This document shows positions 15,798-23,177 of a stretch of DNA of 64,000 bases, piece after piece; the stretch's first letter is position 1, and every line of letters begins with the position of its first letter. The position numbers and the translations under genes are program-made. Under the pieces are notes generated by a model. That model had not been told where the DNA came from. It did not search any database and worked only from the letters and a program-made list of their open reading frames with translations. This DNA is from Acidimicrobiales bacterium (lineage in GTDB: Bacteria > Actinomycetota > Acidimicrobiia > Acidimicrobiales > Aldehydirespiratoraceae). The stretch spans positions 558,001-622,000 of the forward strand of contig JAWKIR010000002.1 in the NCBI GenBank assembly GCA_041394245.1, written 5' to 3'.

Positions 15798-16361
15798 GTG
15801 TCGCCCGCCCCCGTCGACGTCATTCTCGATGAATCCGAGATCGCCGCCACGGTGGCGCGCCTCGCCGAGGCCATCAGCGCCGATTTCTCCGACGGGGTCG
15901 TGCTGGCCGGGGTCCTGCGCGGCAGTGTGCCGTTTTTGTCCGACCTCGCCCGCATGTTGACCATCCGACCGCTGATCGACTTCATCGCCATCACGCCGTA
16001 TGCGCCCAACACCGGCCGCGTGCGGATGCTGAAGGATCTCGACATCGACGTCGCCGGGCGCGAGGTGGTCATCATCGAGGACATCGTCGACACCGGTCTG
16101 ACCACTGCGTTCATCGTCGGTGAGATCAGCCGGCGATCGCCCGAGCGCCTCGCCGTGTGCACCTTCGTCGACCGTCCTGCTCGCCGGGTGGTGCCGGTGC
16201 AGCTCGACTATGTCGGCGTGGAGATTCCCGACCAGTTCGTGGTCGGCTACGGGCTCGATCACGAGGGCCGCTATCGCAACGCACGGGTGCTGGCCTGTGC
16301 CGATCGCGATCTGCTCGCCGCCGATCCCGATTCCTACGTCGCGGCGTTGTACCCGGCCTAG
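15798..16361 (+). CDS. hpt: Hypoxanthine phosphoribosyltransferase-like protein
   Basis: Type I phosphoribosyltransferase making IMP/GMP from hypoxanthine/guanine and PRPP. VLAGVLRGSVPFLSDLAR is near residues 35-52 and the PRPP loop VVIIEDIVDTGLT near 90-102, then DYVGVEIPDQFVVGYGLD typical of HPRT. Length 187 residues. GTG 15798 is 2 bases after the merR stop. Its place between the ftsR-like and bfn genes is not seen in the mycobacterial arrangement, so it appears inserted into an otherwise conserved block. Its TAG stop also forms the TA of the next gene's -10 box. Confidence 0.92.
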   Translation: MSPAPVDVILDESEIAATVARLAEAISADFSDGVVLAGVLRGSVPFLSDLARMLTIRPLIDFIAITPYAPNTGRVRMLKDLDIDVAGREVVIIEDIVDTGLTTAFIVGEISRRSPERLAVCTFVDRPARRVVPVQLDYVGVEIPDQFVVGYGLDHEGRYRNARVLACADRDLLAADPDSYVAALYPA

Positions 16362-16364
16362 GGT
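16359..16364 (+). promoter_or_regulatory. -10 box of bfn formed by the hpt stop codon
   Basis: TAGGGT begins with the TAG stop of hpt and ends 7 bases before the ATG at 16372. It would allow leaderless transcription of the bifunctional nuclease gene independent of the upstream block. Confidence 0.45.
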
Positions 16365-16371
16365 GGATGCC

Positions 16372-16869
16372 ATGCACGAGATGGAACTCATCGGTGTCCG
16401 GGTGGAGATGCCCACCAACGCGCCGATGGTGCTGCTGCGGGAGCGTGGCGGCGAGGGACGTACGGTTCCGATCTACATCGGAGCTCCCGAGGCCACCGCG
16501 ATCGCGCTGGCGCTCGACGGCGTCGACACGCCCCGGCCCATGACCCACGACCTGCTGCGCGACATCCTGGAGGAACTGGCCGTCGACGTCGAGCGTGTCG
16601 TGGTGACGGATCTCCACGACAAGACCTTCTTCGCCGAGATCCACATGGTCCGCGATGGCGAAGCCCACGTGGTGTCGAGTCGTCCCTCCGATGCGATCGC
16701 CCTCGCGGCCCGAACCGGCACACCGATCTTCGCGGCCACCTCGGTCATCGACGATGTCGGCTACACCGACGCCGACGAGGCCACGCCGGACGGTCCGCCC
16801 GCGGAGGAAGTGGTCGAGGAGTTCAAGGAGTTCCTCGACAACATCACCCCAGAGGACTTCGAGGACTGA
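16372..16869 (+). CDS. Bifunctional nuclease family protein (DUF151)
   Basis: The family is named for plant BBD1 nucleases; bacterial members are of uncertain role. The domain begins MELIGVRVEMPTNAPMVLLRE, then VPIYIGAPEATAIALALDGV, RPMTHDLLRDILEEL and the strongly conserved SSRPSDAIALAARTGTPIFA near residues 105-125. A C-terminal acidic tail (EEVVEEFKEFLDNITPEDFED) is typical. Start at ATG 16372 rests on the TAGGGT box; GTG 16363 in the same frame is possible. Neighbours match the Rv1828-Rv1829-Rv1830 order. Confidence 0.92.
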   Translation: MHEMELIGVRVEMPTNAPMVLLRERGGEGRTVPIYIGAPEATAIALALDGVDTPRPMTHDLLRDILEELAVDVERVVVTDLHDKTFFAEIHMVRDGEAHVVSSRPSDAIALAARTGTPIFAATSVIDDVGYTDADEATPDGPPAEEVVEEFKEFLDNITPEDFED

Positions 16870-16932
16870 GTTCCTGATCGACCGTCCGCGTGCTCGTCTT
16901 CGCGCGGACCGCGCGCAAGTTCGCGCGGGTCG

Positions 16933-16961
16933 TTGACCTCGGCGCGCGGCCGTCGTATGGT
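16933..16961 (+). promoter_or_regulatory. Sigma-70-type promoter of the second merR gene
   Basis: TTGACC (16933-16938) and TATGGT (16956-16961) are separated by exactly 17 bases. Just upstream, 16905-16930 is made of overlapping inverted repeats of CGCGCG type, a possible operator. The predicted mRNA has a leader of about 75 bases with AGGAG before ATG 17043. This is the clearest two-box promoter in the window. Confidence 0.6.
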
Positions 16962-17042
16962 CATCCACACTCACACCGACGTAATTTCGTCCATGTCGCC
17001 CGCCGCGGCGTCATCGTGGGAAACGGAACCAGGAGAATGCAC

Positions 17043-17513
17043 ATGACGGGCGAAACCGGCTTCAGCGGGAAGCGAACCGCAGAGATCGTCGACATCACCT
17101 ATCGCCAGCTCGACTACTGGGCCCGCACCGACCTCGTGCGACCGTCCCTGGCCGACGCCAGCGGGTCCGGGAGCCGCCGCCAGTACTCCTATCGCGATCT
17201 CCTGGAGCTGAAGGTCATCAAGAGCCTGCTCGACTCGGGGATCCGTCTCGAGCAGGTGCGCAAGGTGTTCGAGTACATGCGCAACCATCTCGGGGAGGAC
17301 GTCGCATCGGCCAATCTGGTGATCGACGGATCCAACTCCGTGCTGGTCAACACCGGCGAGGAACTGATCGATCTCCTGCAGAACGGACAGGGTGTGCTCA
17401 ATGTCCTCCCGCTCGCCGGCGTGAAAGACGAGGTCGATGCCCGCATCGTCTCGCTCTACCCCGAGATGGCCGAGGCGGTCGTCGAGGTTCCCCGGGCTGC
17501 GGGCGACGCCTGA
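17043..17513 (+). CDS. MerR-family regulator, Rv1830-like
   Basis: DNA-binding regulator of the conserved gcvH-garA neighbourhood. TAEIVDITYRQLDYWARTDLVRPS is the MerR helix-turn-helix (residues 11-34), then SRRQYSYRDLLELKVIKSLLDSGIRLEQVRKVFEYMR, and a C-terminal domain with VLVNTGEELIDLLQNGQGVLNVLPL. Length is 156 residues. ATG 17043 is selected because AGGAG (17031-17035) is 7 bases upstream; ATG 17037 would be too close. Mycobacterial homologues of this gene are essential; the targets here are unknown. Confidence 0.88.
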   Translation: MTGETGFSGKRTAEIVDITYRQLDYWARTDLVRPSLADASGSGSRRQYSYRDLLELKVIKSLLDSGIRLEQVRKVFEYMRNHLGEDVASANLVIDGSNSVLVNTGEELIDLLQNGQGVLNVLPLAGVKDEVDARIVSLYPEMAEAVVEVPRAAGDA

Positions 17514-17517
17514 GCCG

Positions 17518-17841
17518 GTGCCCGACTTCGCTCATTCCTCGGAGCGCGAGCTGGCGGCACTGCTCGACAGCTACGGGATCGCGTGGGAGTACGAGCCGAC
17601 CACCTTCGTCCTCGCGGCCGACGACGAAGGAAATCCGACTTCGGCCTTCACCCCCGATTTCTATCTTCCCGACTTCGACACCTATGTCGAGGTGACCATG
17701 CTGCGCCAGCCGTTGGTCACCCGCAAGCACCGCAAGATTCGGTTGCTCGCCGAGCAGCGGCCGGATGTGCGGGTGAAGATCCTGTATCGCAAGGACCTCG
17801 AGCGCCTCGGCGCGAAGTACGGTCTGGCCGACGCCGCGTAG
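17518..17841 (+). CDS. Small PD-(D/E)XK nuclease-like protein
   Basis: 107 residues with no named function. The core AFTPDFYLPDFDTYVEVTM near residues 42-60 fits a PD...E-X-T/K nuclease fold (PD then EVT), followed by LVTRKHRKIRLL and VRVKILYRKDLERL. Similar short proteins occur in many actinobacteria and chloroflexi, sometimes beside purine phosphoribosyltransferase genes (family memory). The catalytic lysine is not in its classic place, so activity is uncertain. GTG start 4 bases after the merR stop, so it is in the same transcript. Confidence 0.65.
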   Translation: MPDFAHSSERELAALLDSYGIAWEYEPTTFVLAADDEGNPTSAFTPDFYLPDFDTYVEVTMLRQPLVTRKHRKIRLLAEQRPDVRVKILYRKDLERLGAKYGLADAA

Positions 17842-17872
17842 CGTCACTCACCGCCGACCCCGGAGTCCCACA

Positions 17873-18940
17873 GTGTCGAACGACCGCCGATCGCCCCTTC
17901 ACGACGCCCATGTGGCGCTCGGCGCCAAGATGGTGCCCTTCGGCGGCTGGGAGATGCCGCTGTCGTACGCCGACGGCACCCTGGCCGAGCATGCGGCGTG
18001 TCGCAACGACGCCGTCGTGTTCGACGTCTCCCACCTCGGCACGGTGCGAGTGACCGGTGAGGGCGGCCTGGCTGCGCTCCAGTGGGCCTTCACGAACGAC
18101 CTCGGCCGCATCGAGCCGGGTCGGGCCCAATACACCCACCTCCTCGACCCGTCCGACGCGTCGGTGCTCGACGACATCATCGTGTGGTGGGTCGACGACG
18201 AACGTTTCGACGTGATGCCGAATGCATCGAACACCAGCCGCGTCGAGAAGGCACTGGCCGATGGCCCCACCTCGCCCCGGATCACCGATGTGACCTCGAC
18301 CCGGGCGGTGCTGGCGGTGCAGGGACCGAACGCGCGCGAGCGGCTGGCCAAGGTGGCCCCCGAAGCTGCCGCCGTCGGACGCTTCCGCGTGGTCGAGACC
18401 GAGATCGCCGGCCATCCCGTCGTCGTGGCCGGCACGGGCTACACGGGTGAGGACGGTGTGGAGATCGCCGTGCCGGTCGATGCCGCGGTCGCCGTGTGGG
18501 ACCTCGTTCGCTCCGCCGGGATCACGCCCGCCGGGCTCGGTGCGCGCGACACCCTGCGCCTCGAAGCCGGCCTGCCGCTGCACGGCCACGAGCTCGGCCC
18601 CGGTATCACCTCGCTACAGGCCGGCCTCGGCTGGGTGGTGCGCTTCGACAAGGACGACTTCCGGGGCCGCGAACCGCTGCTGGCCGAGCGGGAGCGCGGC
18701 GTGGAGCGGCTGTTGACCGGCCTCGTGGTCGACGGCCGCCGGCCACCCCGCGAAGGGCAGCTCGTCCGGCACGGAGATGTCGAGATCGGCGTGATCAGCA
18801 GCGGCAACTTCTCGCCGGTGTTGGAGCAGGGCATCGCGCTCGCCTTCCTGCCGCCCGACATCGAACCGGGAACGGCCGTCACGATCGATGTGCGAGGCAC
18901 CGATGTGCCCGCAGTGGTCACGTCGCCACCCTTCGTCTGA
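17873..18940 (+). CDS. gcvT: Glycine cleavage system T protein (aminomethyltransferase)
   Basis: Releases ammonia from aminomethyl-lipoyl H protein and passes the one-carbon unit to tetrahydrofolate. The N-terminus has the GcvT pattern LHDAHVALGAKMVPFGGWEMPLSY, then VFDVSHLGTVRVTG, LDDIIVWWVDDERF with the folate-site aspartate, ALQGPNA-type VLAVQGPNARERL, and GTGYTGEDGVEI near 185-196. The C-terminal barrel contains RDTLRLEAGLPLHGHEL and VISSGNFSPVL. The length of 355 is normal. GTG start after 31 bases; no strong ribosome site is seen. Confidence 0.94.
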   Translation: MSNDRRSPLHDAHVALGAKMVPFGGWEMPLSYADGTLAEHAACRNDAVVFDVSHLGTVRVTGEGGLAALQWAFTNDLGRIEPGRAQYTHLLDPSDASVLDDIIVWWVDDERFDVMPNASNTSRVEKALADGPTSPRITDVTSTRAVLAVQGPNARERLAKVAPEAAAVGRFRVVETEIAGHPVVVAGTGYTGEDGVEIAVPVDAAVAVWDLVRSAGITPAGLGARDTLRLEAGLPLHGHELGPGITSLQAGLGWVVRFDKDDFRGREPLLAERERGVERLLTGLVVDGRRPPREGQLVRHGDVEIGVISSGNFSPVLEQGIALAFLPPDIEPGTAVTIDVRGTDVPAVVTSPPFV

Positions 18941-18983
18941 CCCTGTGACCACTGTCTCGGACGGCGAAGGAACACACCCCTGG

Positions 18984-19014
18984 AGGGACCGGTTGTAGGT
19001 GATGCAACCGCCCT
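18984..19014 (+). promoter_or_regulatory. Leader hairpin before a small ORF
   Basis: AGGG-AC-CGGTTG, a nine-base loop, and CAACCG-CCCT form a stable stem-loop ending one base before the GAAGGGG ribosome site of the 76-residue gene at 19031. It lacks a run of T, so it is not a standard terminator. It may control ribosome access or be the edge of a small RNA; both are inference. Confidence 0.35.
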
Positions 19015-19030
19015 GAAGGGGACACGACGA

Positions 19031-19261
19031 ATGACTGCCAACACAACCGCCCAGATCACCCGGACCGCTCAGGTCGACGGTCGCACGCTGCTCGATGTGA
19101 GCCTCCTGCGATCGAAGGCCGCCGACCTCCGTGGTGCTGCCTCCGACCTCGGTGCGCCGCTCTCGACAACGTACCGTCGTCGTGCCGCCGAGCTGGAGCT
19201 CGAAGCGGCTGCGTTGGCCGCCCGCTTCGGTCTCATCGAAGAACTGACGCTGGCCGCCTGA
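19031..19261 (+). CDS. Small conserved-looking hypothetical protein (76 residues)
   Basis: No family recognised. The protein is helical by composition: residues 20-50 (LLDVSLLRSKAADLRGAASDL) and 50-76 (RRRAAELELEAAALAARFGLIEELTLAA) look like two amphipathic helices that could form a hairpin or coiled coil. A ribosome site GAAGGGG is 9 bases upstream and third codon positions are mostly G/C, so it is likely translated. It stands alone between gcvT and the convergent SH3 gene. No signal peptide or cysteines. Confidence 0.6.
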   Translation: MTANTTAQITRTAQVDGRTLLDVSLLRSKAADLRGAASDLGAPLSTTYRRRAAELELEAAALAARFGLIEELTLAA

Positions 19262-19262
19262 C

Positions 19263-20861
19263 TCACGGCGTCCAGCCCCACACCCACACCGCACTGATGG
19301 TCGGCGTGCCGTCGACCAGGTCGAAGGCGAAGGTGTAGCGCCGCCAGTCGAGCTCGATCTCGCTGGTGGGGGGCACGTAGGCGACGACCGTCATGTGATG
19401 GTCGTAGTAGTCCTGCTCGTGGCCGGTGAAGTACTGGAGCATGTCGAGCGATGCGGCGTCGGGACCGATCGTGAACTGCGCGTCGGCGGCGTCGCGCGCT
19501 CGGACACCGAGGAACTCGCCGACCGGGAGGAGGCAGAGGTCGTCGCAGGGGTCGTCGTCGGGGAACGGGTTCCAGTCGTGGACGGTGTCGTCGTACAGAT
19601 CGTCGATCGTGGTGAACGGGGTCGGTGCGTCGGCGAACACTCCGATTCCGCCGATCTGCGTACCCGCCGGGTGCGGCCGCGGAACCGTCGGATCCAGGGT
19701 GGCCTGGTCACTTCCGAGGGCAGTGAGGAAGTCGTGCGCGAGCTGCTCCATCGCCGCAGCGAGCGCCGAGTCGGGCTCGACCGCTCGCCACACGGTCAGG
19801 TAGCGGGCGTTGGCCCATCCGGTCTTCGCGCCGTCGGGGCCGACGATCTCCCACCAGGTTTCCCCGTCGACAACATCGGTCCCACCGGTGTGGGCCAGGC
19901 CGGTCGCGTCCGGCGGGAGAGTGAACGCGACCGCGTTCGCCACACCGGGGGCGGTGCGGACATTGAGTACGTCGTCGTCGGCGACCCGAGTGACCCGCAC
20001 GTCGGTGACCGGGTCGGCAGGATCGACGGCGAACGCGTGGATCGACGGCACCTCGTCGTCCATTGCCCGGCCCGTCTCCAGCCGGACCCGGACGGGGGCG
20101 TCGCCGTCCCACGGTACGACCACCGAGAAGTGGTCGGACTCGATGTTGCCGAGCGACACGATCGTCGGGCCCTCGTCGTCGATCCAGAGCAGGCCGGTCC
20201 CTTCGAAGGCGTTGCCGAGTCCGCTGACCCGGAGCCCGTCAGCCTCGCCGTTGCGTTCCACGAGCTCGACCCGCAGGTCGGGCGTCTCGGCCCGTTCGAC
20301 GAACCAGTGGTCGCCACCATCCGGCGAGACCACGGTGATCGTCACGAGGCCGGAGACGAACGCTCCGTCCTCGCCGACCTTCGACAGGATGAACGACGCC
20401 GTGGACGGGTTGGCCGGACCAGCCTCGAGACGCGCCGGGGCGACCTCCAGCACGTTCTCGACCCAGCCGCGGGCCGCGGCCTCGGCCGAGGTCTCGCCCG
20501 GGCCGTCGAGCGGCCAGATGACGGCGCCGGCACCTTCCGGGCCTTCCGGCGAGGACGTGGTGGTGTCGGGGACGGTGGTGGTCGACGTCTCGCCAGGGAC
20601 CGTCGAGGTCGTCACGTCGAGCGTCGTGGTCGTGGCGGGGTCGACATCGGTCGCGTCGTCGTCGCCGCTCAGGTAGGCGAAGCCGGCGATCAGGGCGAGC
20701 GCGGCGGCCACCGCGCCATACGTGGCCGGACGGATCCAGCGGGGCGTGGCGTTGCGGCGGCGGATGGACTCGAGCGCGTCGGGGGTCACGGTGGTCTCCT
20801 CGGCTCGGGCCTGGAGGGCCCGGCGGATCAGGTCTTCGGTGGGGTCGTGGTGGTCGTTCAT
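19263..20861 (-). CDS. Membrane-anchored SH3-domain protein, partner of an ECF sigma factor
   Basis: 532 residues. The cytoplasmic N-part of about 45 residues (DLIRRALQARAEE...ALESIRRR) resembles short anti-sigma tails, then one transmembrane segment (about 46-64) and a Thr/Ser/Pro linker (TTTTLDVTTSTVPGETSTTTVPDTTTS type). The exported part has a beta-rich domain with GNAFEGTGLLWI, reminiscent of Gmad2-type Ig folds, and a bacterial SH3 domain near 285-345 (DVLNVRTAPGVANAV...WWEIVGPDGAKTGWANARYLT). It overlaps the sigma gene by ATGA, so the two are co-translated. Anti-sigma function is inferred from context only. Confidence 0.7.
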   Translation of the reverse strand: MNDHHDPTEDLIRRALQARAEETTVTPDALESIRRRNATPRWIRPATYGAVAAALALIAGFAYLSGDDDATDVDPATTTTLDVTTSTVPGETSTTTVPDTTTSSPEGPEGAGAVIWPLDGPGETSAEAAARGWVENVLEVAPARLEAGPANPSTASFILSKVGEDGAFVSGLVTITVVSPDGGDHWFVERAETPDLRVELVERNGEADGLRVSGLGNAFEGTGLLWIDDEGPTIVSLGNIESDHFSVVVPWDGDAPVRVRLETGRAMDDEVPSIHAFAVDPADPVTDVRVTRVADDDVLNVRTAPGVANAVAFTLPPDATGLAHTGGTDVVDGETWWEIVGPDGAKTGWANARYLTVWRAVEPDSALAAAMEQLAHDFLTALGSDQATLDPTVPRPHPAGTQIGGIGVFADAPTPFTTIDDLYDDTVHDWNPFPDDDPCDDLCLLPVGEFLGVRARDAADAQFTIGPDAASLDMLQYFTGHEQDYYDHHMTVVAYVPPTSEIELDWRRYTFAFDLVDGTPTISAVWVWGWTP

Positions 20862-21403
20862 CGGGATTCCTCGAGTCGGGCGCGTACGGCGGCGAGGCCG
20901 CGGCTGGCGTGGGTCTTCACGGAGCCGGGCGTGATGGCGAGGGTCTCGGCGATCTCGGCCTCGGAGAGCTCGGCCTGGAAGCGGAGCAGGAGCACCTCGC
21001 GCTGGCGGCGGGGCAGGGCCCGAATGGCGGCGAGGACGCGCTGGTTCTCGACCCGCTCCAGGGCCGTGTGCTCGGCCGCGTCGGCGACGCCGGCGACCGG
21101 CTGGAGATGGCGCCGCCGCACCTGACGGCGTCGTAGCTGGGACCGGGCCCCGTTGAGCACCGCCGAACGGAGATAGGCGAGTTCGCGACCCGGTCGGGGT
21201 GGCGACGTGCTCCGGAGCATGGCCGCGAAGGCGTCCTGAACCACCTCCTCGCACGTCGCGTTGTCGTCGACCAGGCCCGACACGAGGCGGACCAGGCCGC
21301 GATAGTGGTCGACGAACAACCTTTCGAGCGTCTCGTTGCCGGTGAGCGGAGTCGTCATGGTGGCGGCCGATGGGTGGAACTGGGGGATCGGGGTCGATTG
21401 CAT
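20858..21403 (-). CDS. ECF-type RNA polymerase sigma factor
   Basis: Region 2 is LERLFVDHYRGLVRLVSGLVDDNATCEEVVQDAFAAML near residues 27-65, and region 4 is AIRALPRRQREVLLLRFQAELSEAEIAETLAITPGSVKTHASRGLAAVRARL near 126-178, the usual two-domain layout of ECF factors. The length of 181 from ATG 21403 may include about 15 extra residues; the ATG at residue 16 is an alternative start. The stop overlaps the start of the membrane SH3 gene, suggesting a sigma/regulator pair that responds to an envelope signal. No target promoter can be named. Confidence 0.9.
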   Translation of the reverse strand: MQSTPIPQFHPSAATMTTPLTGNETLERLFVDHYRGLVRLVSGLVDDNATCEEVVQDAFAAMLRSTSPPRPGRELAYLRSAVLNGARSQLRRRQVRRRHLQPVAGVADAAEHTALERVENQRVLAAIRALPRRQREVLLLRFQAELSEAEIAETLAITPGSVKTHASRGLAAVRARLEESR

Positions 21404-21496
21404 CGCACCTCCTCACCCCACAGAGACGCTGCAACCACCGATCGCGTTGACACCGGCGCCCGCATTCTCTCCCGCCGGGCTGGCAGACTCGTGGAC

Positions 21497-22273
21497 GTGG
21501 CACGAGGATGGCCGATCGCGCTCGCCGGAGTTCTGTGGCTGTGGGCGTGTGGCGCCGGCGACGAAGGAGTGCCGTTCATGAACGACCAGGCGGCAGCGAA
21601 CGAGGATCGTCCGGCCGTCCCGTCGGCCCCGCCGCGTCTCCCGGCCACGAGCACGAGCACGAGTTCCACGACCCCGAGTACGACCACGAGCACGACGACG
21701 GTGGCGCCGGTGTTCGCGGCGTCGATCGGGACGGTCACCGCCGAGGAGCTCGGCGGGTCGTGGCGGCCAGGGTGCCCGGTCGGGATCGACGATCTCCGGT
21801 GGGTGGGGGTGACCCACTGGAACGACCACGGCGAGACGGTCGCCGGGGTTCTGGTCGTCCACGCCGACCACGCCGACGCGATCGTCACTGTGTTCGCGCG
21901 CCTCTTCGATGCCGGCTTCCCGATCCACTCGATGCGACCGGTGACCGAGTTCGACAGCGACGACGACCGGTCGATGCAGGCCAACAACACGTCGGCGTTC
22001 AACTGCCGGGAGATCGCCGGCCGCCCCGGCGTGTGGAGCCAGCACGCCTACGGCGGCGCCGTCGACATCAACCCGCTGGTCAACCCGTGGGTGCGGGGCG
22101 CTCGGGTCGACCCGCCGGAGGGGGCTCCCTTCGTCGAACGAGACGCCTCGGTCACGGGCTTGATCGTCGACGGCGATGTCGTGACGCAGGCATTTGCCGA
22201 CATCGGTTGGGGTTGGGGTGGCGACTGGACGGGCACCCTCGACTACCAGCACTTCTCCCACAACGGGCGATGA
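21497..22273 (+). CDS. M15-family D-alanyl-D-alanine carboxypeptidase-like lipoprotein
   Basis: Probable peptidoglycan peptidase. A short signal (ARGWPIALAGVLWLWAC) ends in a lipobox-like cysteine, then a Ser/Thr/Pro linker (residues about 40-70). The catalytic part carries the M15 zinc pattern: SAFNCREIAG, WSQHAYGGAVDINPLVNP with His and Asp ligands near residues 180-190, and DYQHFSH with the last histidine near the C-terminus. GTG 21497 was chosen because a CAGACT box lies 7 bases upstream; GTG 21491 is also possible. It is transcribed divergently from the ECF operon, so a link to envelope stress is plausible but unproven. Confidence 0.8.
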   Translation: MARGWPIALAGVLWLWACGAGDEGVPFMNDQAAANEDRPAVPSAPPRLPATSTSTSSTTPSTTTSTTTVAPVFAASIGTVTAEELGGSWRPGCPVGIDDLRWVGVTHWNDHGETVAGVLVVHADHADAIVTVFARLFDAGFPIHSMRPVTEFDSDDDRSMQANNTSAFNCREIAGRPGVWSQHAYGGAVDINPLVNPWVRGARVDPPEGAPFVERDASVTGLIVDGDVVTQAFADIGWGWGGDWTGTLDYQHFSHNGR

Positions 22274-22291
22274 CGCCCCGAGGGCTCTGCC

Positions 22292-23155
22292 CTAGCGGAG
22301 CGGGCCGATGACGGTCTCGCCGAACTCCGCCAACGTGTCGGGGTGGGCGAAGTCGCTGGTCCACACGTAGGTCCGCTCGATGCCTGCGGCCGACCGGGCG
22401 GCGTAGTGCTCGACGAGCTCCGCCGCGTTGCCCACTGCATGGCCGGTGTCGGAGAAGCGCCGCATCGCCGTCTCCACGATCGCGGCGCGGTCGCCGCCCT
22501 CGGGAATGAAGGTGACTCGCTCCTGCAAGGAGGGCTTCGCGTCGCCGGTCTTCTCCCGGAGCTGTTCGAACTGGTCCAGCTTGTTGATCGGGAGATTCCA
22601 CCAGTCGGCGAACCGGGCGACGAGGCCGAGGGTCCGAGGTCCTGCCCCCCCGATCACGATCGGGATCCGATGCTCGGGGGCCGGCGCCTGTTGGGCATCG
22701 ACGAGGGTGTGGTGCTCGCCGTCGTAGGAGATCTGCTCGCCGGACCAGAGGGCCTGGAGGACCTCGAGCGTCTCGGTGAGGCGATCGACGCGGGCGCGGG
22801 GTGCGTCGTCGCCGACGCCGAAGGTGGAGAACTCCGCCGGCACGCTGCCCCAGCCGATGCCAAGCTCGAAGCGCCCCTCGGTGGCGTGATCGAGGCTGAC
22901 GGCCTGGCGGGCGAGGACTGCCGGGTGGCGGAAGGCGTCGCACAGGACGAGATGGCCCACGGTGCCGGTGGTCCTCGCACCGAGCCAGGTGGCGGCGACC
23001 ATGGCGTCCCACATCGGCTGGGCTTCGGCCATGGGTGGCGCGAGATGATCCATGAGGGCAACGCCCCCGAAGCCGGCATCGACCGCGATCTGGACGCGCT
23101 CGACCATGGTCGGCAGCGTCATCCGCATCTGGGGTAGGAACAGTTGGAACTCCAT
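22292..23155 (-). CDS. LLM-class flavin/F420-dependent oxidoreductase
   Basis: Luciferase-like TIM-barrel enzyme; most actinobacterial members use F420. Visible marks: MEFQLFLPQMRMTLPTMVERVQIAVDAGFGGVALMDHLAPP, VGHLVLCDAFRHPAVLARQAVSLDHATEGRFELGIGWG, then ETLEVLQALWSGE and IPIVIGGAGPRTLGLVARFADWWN. The length of 287 is usual. It is convergent with the M15 gene and 22 bases downstream of aroC in the same direction. Substrate unknown; one of three LLM enzymes here. Confidence 0.88.
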   Translation of the reverse strand: MEFQLFLPQMRMTLPTMVERVQIAVDAGFGGVALMDHLAPPMAEAQPMWDAMVAATWLGARTTGTVGHLVLCDAFRHPAVLARQAVSLDHATEGRFELGIGWGSVPAEFSTFGVGDDAPRARVDRLTETLEVLQALWSGEQISYDGEHHTLVDAQQAPAPEHRIPIVIGGAGPRTLGLVARFADWWNLPINKLDQFEQLREKTGDAKPSLQERVTFIPEGGDRAAIVETAMRRFSDTGHAVGNAAELVEHYAARSAAGIERTYVWTSDFAHPDTLAEFGETVIGPLR

Positions 23156-23177
23156 CAGACGCCGAGTGTGGCCTGAT

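Noticed and set aside
18984..19014. Intrinsic terminator of gcvT
   Set aside because: No T-tract and the hairpin ends one base before a ribosome site, so a leader role is more likely.
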